This document shows, in pieces, positions 1 through 4,977 of a stretch of 7,615 nucleotides of DNA. Position 1 is the stretch's first letter, and every line of letters begins with the position of its first letter. Origin of the DNA: Alphaproteobacteria bacterium. Its GTDB lineage: Bacteria; Pseudomonadota; Alphaproteobacteria; Micropepsales; Micropepsaceae. The stretch lies in contig JAATGK010000383.1 of the NCBI GenBank assembly GCA_015654715.1, forward strand, positions 1-7,615. The letters are read 5' to 3'. The notes below the pieces were generated by a model. It saw only the letters and a list, made by a program, of their open reading frames with translations. It searched no databases and was not told the DNA's origin. The position numbers and the translations under genes are program-made.

Positions 1-1200
1 CAGTTCACGGTGAAGACCGGCGGGGCCATGAATATCAAGCAACTCGCCATGGACAAGTCGATCGCCTATGGACTGCAGCGCCGCGCCAGCGCCAGCGTTT
101 ATGCCGAGGAGTCAGAGAAGGCACATGCGGAAATGGTCGCGGCTGCCGACCACTTCAACAAGGACTTGGAAAACGGCAAGTGGAATCCGATTATCTCCAC
201 CTATCCGCAGACCCTGCCAAACTACCTGCCGCCGGCGGTGCCGAAGTGGAAGATGCCGACCGACTGGAGCCGCTGCGGCGTCCAGGTCGATGGTGGCGGC
301 TTCTTCGAGGACCAAGGCTGGTGGTTCCCGACTTTGCCGACCTACAGCCGCGAACTAGGCTCGCGCAGCTACTACATGGACATTTTCACCGAGCAGGCGG
401 TGGACGCCACCTGGAGTGCCACGCCGAAGGAACCATGGATCAAGATCGATCGTACGTCGGGCGCCTTCTCGCCGGCGACCAAGACCTTCGAGCAGCGCCT
501 TAACGTGTCGATCGACTGGTCGAAGGCCCCCAAGCAGGGCGCTGAAGGACTGATCACGGTTCAATGCAGTTCGGGCAAGGAGCCGATCGACGTGCATGTG
601 CGTCTGGCGCCGCCGCTCCCCGACAAGTCGGTGTCGTTCATTGACGCGCAGGGCGTGGTGTCGATCTATGCCGCCCATGCTGACAGCAAGACTGGTGCCT
701 GGCGGGTGCTCGACGGCTTCGGTCATACCGGTGCCGACGTGCAGGCCGATCTCGACATGGCGCCGGTGAACGCGGACGATGCCGCGGCGCTGGCGAAGGC
801 GCCGAAGCTCGTCTACCGCTTCGCCACCACGCCTCCGGATCGCGATTACAGCTTCCCGAACTACGTGATCGACGAGATTGCCACGCTGAGGGCCATTGCT
901 CTCCCGGTGTTCCCGACGACCAAGGACGGCAAGCTGCGCATCGCGGTCTCGGTCGATAGCGGCACGCCGAAGGTGCTCGACTTCAGCGTGCTCTATTACG
1001 GCGCCAAGTGGCGGCAGAACGTGCTCGACAACGCCGCGGTGGCCGAACTGCACGACATCGCGCTCCACCCCGGCAGCCACACGCTGACGGTCTGGGCGCT
1101 TGATCCCGGTGTAACTCTCGATCGCTTCGAAATCGCGTTTGCCGGTTCGTCCCAGGCTTACGGCCCCATTCCCGAAACCAAGGTGGTCAACCGGAAATAA
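1..1200 (+). CDS. GH115 family glycoside hydrolase, C-terminal part (5' end outside window)
   Basis: The reading frame is open from base 1 to the TAA at 1198-1200, so this is the last 399 codons of a longer gene; the methionine and GTG codons near the left edge are internal. It aligns almost without gaps to residues 588-981 of the next gene, with well over half the residues identical by eye. Codons 1-65 belong to the helical region that follows the GH115 barrel (T-G-G-A-M, L-E-N-G-K-W). Codons 124-205 form an Ig/BACON-like beta-sandwich (W-S-A-T, P-W-I-K-I-D-R-T-S-G, V-S-I-D-W-S-K-A-P). Codons 205-399 match the GH115 C-terminal domain (Y-S-F-P-N-Y-V, F-P-T-T-K-D-G-K-L-R-I-A-V, D-P-G-V-T-L-D-R-F-E). 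The family removes (4-O-methyl)glucuronic acid from glucuronoxylan. The catalytic barrel is not in the window, so activity cannot be judged. Relative to its paralogue it has a longer proline-rich connector around codons 63-85. Confidence 0.9.
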   Translation, partial: QFTVKTGGAMNIKQLAMDKSIAYGLQRRASASVYAEESEKAHAEMVAAADHFNKDLENGKWNPIISTYPQTLPNYLPPAVPKWKMPTDWSRCGVQVDGGGFFEDQGWWFPTLPTYSRELGSRSYYMDIFTEQAVDATWSATPKEPWIKIDRTSGAFSPATKTFEQRLNVSIDWSKAPKQGAEGLITVQCSSGKEPIDVHVRLAPPLPDKSVSFIDAQGVVSIYAAHADSKTGAWRVLDGFGHTGADVQADLDMAPVNADDAAALAKAPKLVYRFATTPPDRDYSFPNYVIDEIATLRAIALPVFPTTKDGKLRIAVSVDSGTPKVLDFSVLYYGAKWRQNVLDNAAVAELHDIALHPGSHTLTVWALDPGVTLDRFEIAFAGSSQAYGPIPETKVVNRK

Positions 1201-1326
1201 GCAAAATGGCAGTGCAAGGAATTCAACAAACAACACCGGCTGCGGCATATCCCTTTTTGAGGCGGCAGCACGGAGATCCGGTCGGAATCGTGGGTGAGAT
1301 GCATCCGCTGATTTCGAACCGGTAAT

Positions 1327-1332
1327 GGGAGG
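1327..1332 (+). promoter_or_regulatory. Ribosome binding site of the complete GH115 gene
   Basis: GGGAGG lies six bases before the ATG at 1339 and fixes that start; the residues that follow form a clean signal peptide. The 138-nt gap between the two GH115 genes shows no convincing intrinsic terminator, so co-transcription of the pair is plausible. I see no clear -35/-10 pair in the gap. Confidence 0.75.
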
Positions 1333-1338
1333 TTACAC

Positions 1339-4284
1339 ATGGGTATATTCAGGAACGCGGTTCGCTTTGCGGTCTGCCTTGGTTGGGTGGCGCTGATCGG
1401 GGCAGCGGCAAGCATACCGGCGGCAGCCAAGTCGCCCGACGCCGTGCTTTACGATGGCAAGACTGTGGCGGCCGTCGTCTACGATTCCGCCAGCGGCACG
1501 CCAATCGCCAAGTCGGCGGAGTTGCTGTCGCATGATCTGAAAGCGCTGAGCGGTCAGGAGCCGTCGGTGACGGCCGACTTTTCCGCGCCGAAAGGTACAG
1601 GCGTGATTGTCGGGCTGGCCAATTCGCCGGCGATATCGGCGCTCTTGAAGAAGAACAACATTGCAACGGCGCCGATCGAGGGCAAATGGGAAACCTATGG
1701 CCGTACGGTGATCCCGGCGCCGTGGAACCCCAAGGCCAAGGCGATCCTGATCTTCGGGTCCGATACCCGCGGCACCATTTGGGGCGTCATCGACTTGACG
1801 CGTGAGATGGGCGTCTCCGCCTGGGAATGGTGGGGCGATGTCGTGATCCACAAGGTCGACCATATCGCGGTCGACGCATCGGCGCGCTATTCCAAGGAAC
1901 CGTCGGTGAAGTACCGCGGCATCTTCCTCAATTCGTTCGGCATGAACACTTGGGCCACCAAGACGTTCGAAAAGGAATACGGCGGCGCCGGGCCCAAGAC
2001 CTATGCGCGCATCTTCGAACTGATGTGGCGGCTCAAGGCCAACGTGTTGTGGCCTGAGATGGGCGGAACCGAAAAGGTCTTCAACGACGACATGAAGAAC
2101 TACGAACTGGCGCGCGATTACGCCATCGTCCGCGGTTCCTCGCACGTCGAGATGCTGGCCCGCGTCAATTCCCATGATTGGGACGAAAAGACGATGGGCC
2201 CGTACAACTGGTTCCTCAACAAGGACCGGATGATCGCGTACTGGCGCGAAGGCGTGAAGAAATGGGCCGGCTACGACCACCTCTGGTCGATCGGCTTGCG
2301 CAACAAGGACGACTTCCCGATGGAAGGCGCCAAGACGGCGGAAGACACCGCGCGGGCGGTCGATGAGGCAATCGCGGCCCAGCGCCAGATCCTGTCCGAA
2401 GTGCTGCATAAGCCGGCGGACCAGATTCCACAGTTGTTCACCCCCTATAAGGAAATCACGGCCGCCTACAACACCGGCAAGATCCACCTTCCGGGTGACG
2501 TCATCATCGACTGGTCGGAAGACAATTTCGGCTACGACATGCAGATGAGCAACGCCGAGGAGCGCAAACGGCCGGGCGGTGCAGGCATGTATTATCACCT
2601 CGTCTTCGGCGGCGCCCCCAACAGCTACGGCACGGCCGGGGCTACCGATCCGACGTTGATCTGGGAGGAAATGACGAAGGCCTATCAGCACGACACCAAG
2701 GCCTTCTGGATCGTGAACGCCGGTTCGATCAAGCCGGTCGAGTTTCTGACTCAGTTCTTCCTCGATTTGTCGTTCGACGTTCATGCCTTCGACGATCCCA
2801 AGAGCGTCAAGGCCTATCTGCACGACTGGGCCGGCAAGACCTTCGGCCGCGAGCAGCAGGACGCGATCACCGACATCATGTGGTGTTACTACAAGCTGTC
2901 GTTCGACCGCTATCCGGAGTTCATGACGTGGTCGACGATGTGGCCGATGCTGTCGAACCGGCAGACCCAGTACAACATGCTGGACTTCGGCGACGAGAAT
3001 GCGCGCCGCGCGAATGCCTACCAGCAGATCATGGACGAAGCCGACAAGGTCATGGCGGCGCTGCCGGCAGATCGCAAGGCGGCCTTCTATCAGCTTGTGC
3101 AGTACCAGACCATCACAGGCGGCACGATGAGCTTGATCCCGCTGAACCGGGATAAGGCGATCACCTACGCCTTGCAGAACCGGGCGAGCGACAACTACTA
3201 TTCCGAAAAGGCCGAGGCGGCGGCGGCGATGAAGGACGAAGCCGACCGCAAGTACAACGCGCTCGAAAACGGCCGCTGGGACGGTTTCGTCGGTGGTCGC
3301 TTCTTCCGTTCGGCGCTGAAACTTCCGGTCTGGCACAGCGTCAAGTCCGACAGCGGCCTCTGCGGCCTGCAGGTCGAGGGCGGCGGGTATTATCCCGGCT
3401 ACTTCTGGTGGACCCCGGCGTTCCCGTCGTACCACCCCGAACTCGGCGACAAGAGCTACTATCTCGACATCTTCACCCAGCAGGCGAAGGACACCAGTTG
3501 GACCGCGACGCCAAGTGCGCCGTGGATCAAGGTCGATCGCACGTCCGGAAATTTCTCGGTTGCGGGCAAGGCGCTCGAGCAGCGGATCAACGTGTCGGTT
3601 GACTGGTCCAAGGCACCGAAGGAGGGCGACGGTCTTCTGACGATCAAGTGCGGCGAAGGCGATCCGGCCGAGGTGCACGTGCGCGTGGTGCCGCCGACAC
3701 CGGAAAAAGATGTCTCGTTCATCGAAGGCCAGGGCGTCGTATCCATGTATGCGACCAGCGCGGATTCAAAGGGCGGCGCCTGGCGCGTGCTCGACGGCGT
3801 CGGCCATACCGACAAAGGCGTTCTGCAGGCCGACCTCAACCTGGCGCCCGTCAACGCGGCCGATCCCGCCGCGTTGGCGAAAGCGCCTTATGTCGAGTAC
3901 AAATACGCCACAGTCCCGCTCGACCGCGATTATAGCTTCCCGAACTACGTACTCGATTACACGGCAACCGTTCGCGTGATCGGCCTGCCGGTATTCCCGA
4001 CCGAAAAAGACGGAAAGCTGCGCATCGCGGTTTCACTCGACGGCGGCCAACTGCAACTGCTCGACTTTTCCAACGAGTATTATGCCGCCACGTGGCGCGA
4101 AAACGTGCTGACGAACAACGCGTTGTTGGAAATACACGACGTCCCGCTCAAGCCGGGCCGCCACACCATAAAGGTGTACGCGCTCGACGCCGGAGTGACG
4201 CTCGATCGTCTTGAAGTCGTCTTCAAGGGGGCGTCGCCGGCATACAGTGCCATTCCCGAAACCAGGATCGTTAAGCGGAGATAG
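1339..4284 (+). CDS. Secreted GH115 family glycoside hydrolase (xylan alpha-glucuronidase-like), divergent active site
   Basis: This complete 981-residue protein has a normal length for GH115. Residues 1-30 are a signal peptide (Arg5, Arg9, hydrophobic core, A-A-A before Lys31), so it acts outside the cytoplasm. Residues 36-180 form the N-terminal alpha/beta domain (G-S-D-T-R-G-T-I-W-G-V). Residues 185-520 form the catalytic barrel (K-Y-R-G-I-F, R-L-K-A-N-V-L-W-P, G-S-S-H, P-Y-K-E, W-S-E-D-N-F-G, Y-Y-H-L, W-I-V-N-A-G). Residues 530-650 are helical, 700-785 an Ig/BACON-like sandwich, and 790-981 the GH115 C-terminal domain. Family members cleave alpha-1,2-linked (4-O-methyl)glucuronic acid from xylan. 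Glu372, Asn396, His420, Asn460, Arg321 and Asp325 sit where I recall the active-site residues of characterised enzymes. The usual I-N-D-E motif reads L-N-S-F (Ser199), and R-G-D-G-D reads R-N-K-D-D (321-325). Family assignment is secure; substrate is not. The gene follows a paralogue and precedes a GH67 enzyme. Confidence 0.93.
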   Translation: MGIFRNAVRFAVCLGWVALIGAAASIPAAAKSPDAVLYDGKTVAAVVYDSASGTPIAKSAELLSHDLKALSGQEPSVTADFSAPKGTGVIVGLANSPAISALLKKNNIATAPIEGKWETYGRTVIPAPWNPKAKAILIFGSDTRGTIWGVIDLTREMGVSAWEWWGDVVIHKVDHIAVDASARYSKEPSVKYRGIFLNSFGMNTWATKTFEKEYGGAGPKTYARIFELMWRLKANVLWPEMGGTEKVFNDDMKNYELARDYAIVRGSSHVEMLARVNSHDWDEKTMGPYNWFLNKDRMIAYWREGVKKWAGYDHLWSIGLRNKDDFPMEGAKTAEDTARAVDEAIAAQRQILSEVLHKPADQIPQLFTPYKEITAAYNTGKIHLPGDVIIDWSEDNFGYDMQMSNAEERKRPGGAGMYYHLVFGGAPNSYGTAGATDPTLIWEEMTKAYQHDTKAFWIVNAGSIKPVEFLTQFFLDLSFDVHAFDDPKSVKAYLHDWAGKTFGREQQDAITDIMWCYYKLSFDRYPEFMTWSTMWPMLSNRQTQYNMLDFGDENARRANAYQQIMDEADKVMAALPADRKAAFYQLVQYQTITGGTMSLIPLNRDKAITYALQNRASDNYYSEKAEAAAAMKDEADRKYNALENGRWDGFVGGRFFRSALKLPVWHSVKSDSGLCGLQVEGGGYYPGYFWWTPAFPSYHPELGDKSYYLDIFTQQAKDTSWTATPSAPWIKVDRTSGNFSVAGKALEQRINVSVDWSKAPKEGDGLLTIKCGEGDPAEVHVRVVPPTPEKDVSFIEGQGVVSMYATSADSKGGAWRVLDGVGHTDKGVLQADLNLAPVNAADPAALAKAPYVEYKYATVPLDRDYSFPNYVLDYTATVRVIGLPVFPTEKDGKLRIAVSLDGGQLQLLDFSNEYYAATWRENVLTNNALLEIHDVPLKPGRHTIKVYALDAGVTLDRLEVVFKGASPAYSAIPETRIVKRR

Positions 4285-4293
4285 GCCACAGAA

Positions 4294-4333
4294 TCCCAGG
4301 AGATGCGATTTCAACTCGCCTAGTACTCTGGGA
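4294..4333 (+). other. Nested stem-loop just after the GH115 stop codon
   Basis: TCCCAG (4294-4299) pairs with CTGGGA (4328-4333). AG (4301-4302) pairs with CT (4326-4327) across a bulged G. Inside, GCGA (4305-4308) pairs with TCGC (4316-4319) around a seven-base loop. It begins ten bases after the stop codon and may protect the 3' end of the mRNA or contribute to termination together with the next hairpin. Confidence 0.45.
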
Positions 4334-4339
4334 TGCAGA

Positions 4340-4378
4340 GGGTGACGGGGACAACGCCCCCCATATTCCCCGTCACCC
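4340..4378 (+). terminator. Perfect 12-bp stem-loop, terminator-like but without a T run
   Basis: GGGTGACGGGGA (4340-4351) is the exact reverse complement of TCCCCGTCACCC (4367-4378), with a 15-base loop between. The stem is very GC-rich and lies 55 bases after the GH115 stop. No T tract follows on either strand, so it is not a textbook intrinsic terminator. It could be a pause or 3'-stabilising structure, a bidirectional terminator of weak type, or a DNA-level binding site. Confidence 0.55.
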
Positions 4379-4505
4379 GCACGCACGGATCGCAAGTCGA
4401 TGAGCCACATATCACAGGCGTCCGGCACATCGACGCAGCCATCTACCCGCTGTGATAAACGGGCGACAGTTGTGCCGGCTCTCGTCGAATTCCACGGCCG
4501 GCCGT

Positions 4506-4538
4506 TAGGTAGACTTAACTGCGCAACGGTCTCACCTA
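4506..4538 (+). other. Bulged 9-bp stem-loop
   Basis: TAGGTAGAC (4506-4514) pairs with GTCT (4529-4532) and ACCTA (4534-4538) around a single bulged C at 4533, with a 14-base loop. Two further G-T type wobble pairs (4505-4539 and 4504-4540) can extend it when read as + strand RNA. It is the most upstream well-formed stem in the candidate RNA. Confidence 0.4.
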
Positions 4539-4759
4539 GTGAAGGCTGGCGAAAGCAGGAAATGGCGCTGTGGACCGGTCAGACAAAAATTCAGGCAAAA
4601 ATGCCTTGGAGGGAACGGTTCGACAACACAAGGGTGACAGGGCGTACCCATCGGTCGACGGGCCCGCGCGTTCGATACCGTGTGCGCATCGGTTGGTCGT
4701 CATACCGGCGCGTAGCGCGAGGCTGCCAATCCGGGACGCTTGGGAAGGCTTTACGATTC

Positions 4760-4786
4760 TCGCAAAAGGGTCCTCCCCTTTGGCGA
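4760..4786 (+). other. Stem-loop immediately before the intrinsic terminator
   Basis: TCGC (4760-4763) pairs with GCGA (4783-4786). AAAGGG (4765-4770) pairs with CCCTTT (4776-4781). A single A-G mismatch lies between the two helices and the loop is TCCTC. Only four bases separate it from the terminator stem, so both can form together in a transcript. This is the arrangement seen at the 3' end of many small RNAs. Confidence 0.5.
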
Positions 4787-4790
4787 TACT

Positions 4791-4829
4791 GGGCGGCATG
4801 GGTTTCGAAACGAATGCCGCCCTTTTTTT
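4791..4829 (+). terminator. Strong intrinsic terminator with T7 tract
   Basis: GGGCGGCAT (4791-4799) is an exact reverse complement of ATGCCGCCC (4814-4822), a nine-pair stem followed directly by seven Ts (4823-4829). The loop contains the palindrome GTTTCGAAAC. The T run lies only on the downstream side, so it terminates + strand transcription. It is 507 bases after the GH115 stop and 148 bases before the aguA start, with no protein gene just upstream. It should therefore end a small RNA, end a long GH115 3' tail, or act as an attenuator for aguA. Confidence 0.88.
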
Positions 4830-4963
4830 CCAAGCTGCAACCAACGTCCCTTCGAGCATATGGCGATCAACCCACATCGTCGGCCCAAAGTGATCGCTGG
4901 TTTGGCTGCGTCGGCGGCGGATGCATCAGACAAACTGCAATAATGCGCGGGGTGCGCAAAACA

Positions 4964-4968
4964 AAGGA
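4964..4968 (+). promoter_or_regulatory. Ribosome binding site of aguA
   Basis: AAGGA lies nine bases before the ATG at 4978, with a second purine-rich patch (AGGG, 4970-4973) closer to the start. This start gives a complete signal peptide and is preferred over internal methionines. Confidence 0.6.
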
Positions 4969-4977
4969 TAGGGTGAA

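Larger units (their letters stand above)
4500..4829 (+). ncRNA. Candidate small RNA or leader RNA ending at the intrinsic terminator
   Basis: A strong + strand terminator (4791-4829) closes a stretch that has no supported protein gene but several local stems: 4506-4538, 4593-4606, 4677-4694 (ACCGTG with CA-T-CGGT) and 4760-4786. That arrangement is what a terminated small RNA, or an attenuated 5' leader of aguA, looks like. The 5' end given here is a guess placed before the first good stem. I could not match it to a named RNA family (it does not look like 6S, tmRNA, RNase P or SRP RNA). It could also simply be a decayed intergenic region in which a terminator protects aguA from read-through. 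Confidence 0.25.
4285..4977. other. 693-nt intergenic region with multiple stem-loops and an orphan terminator
   Basis: No protein gene is supported here. The open frames that cross it (for example 4400-4981) are rich in Arg, Ser and Trp, lack a good ribosome binding site, share no frame-wide motif with a known family, and run straight through a strong intrinsic terminator. The stretch does hold, in order: two stem-loops just after the GH115 stop (4294-4333 and 4340-4378), a bulged stem at 4506-4538, a small AAAA-loop hairpin at 4593-4606, a stem at 4760-4786, an intrinsic terminator at 4791-4829, and about 150 nt of leader before aguA. I see no clean -35/-10 promoter by eye. Confidence 0.7.

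Noticed and set aside
355..1248. 297-aa open frame on the minus strand opposite the first GH115 fragment
   Set aside because: Low-complexity Arg/His/Val composition and full overlap with a conserved coding frame.
1220..1280. Weak inverted repeat CTGCGGC...GGCGGCAG between the two GH115 genes
   Set aside because: It contains a G-G mismatch and a long loop with no T tract after it, which is not enough to call a terminator or operator.
1333..3678. 781-aa open frame on the minus strand opposite the GH115 gene
   Set aside because: It lies exactly opposite a well-supported enzyme gene in a GC-rich genome, is full of Arg, His and Val, shows no family motif and has no start signal. It is a codon-bias shadow.
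4570..4893. 107-aa + strand and 113-aa minus strand (4536-4877) open frames in the gap
   Set aside because: Both cross the terminator and its T run, have no start signal and no recognisable domain.
4939..4944. AATAAT as a -10 box for aguA
   Set aside because: There is no acceptable -35 sequence 16-18 bases upstream (the region is GGCGG-type), so a promoter call is not supported.
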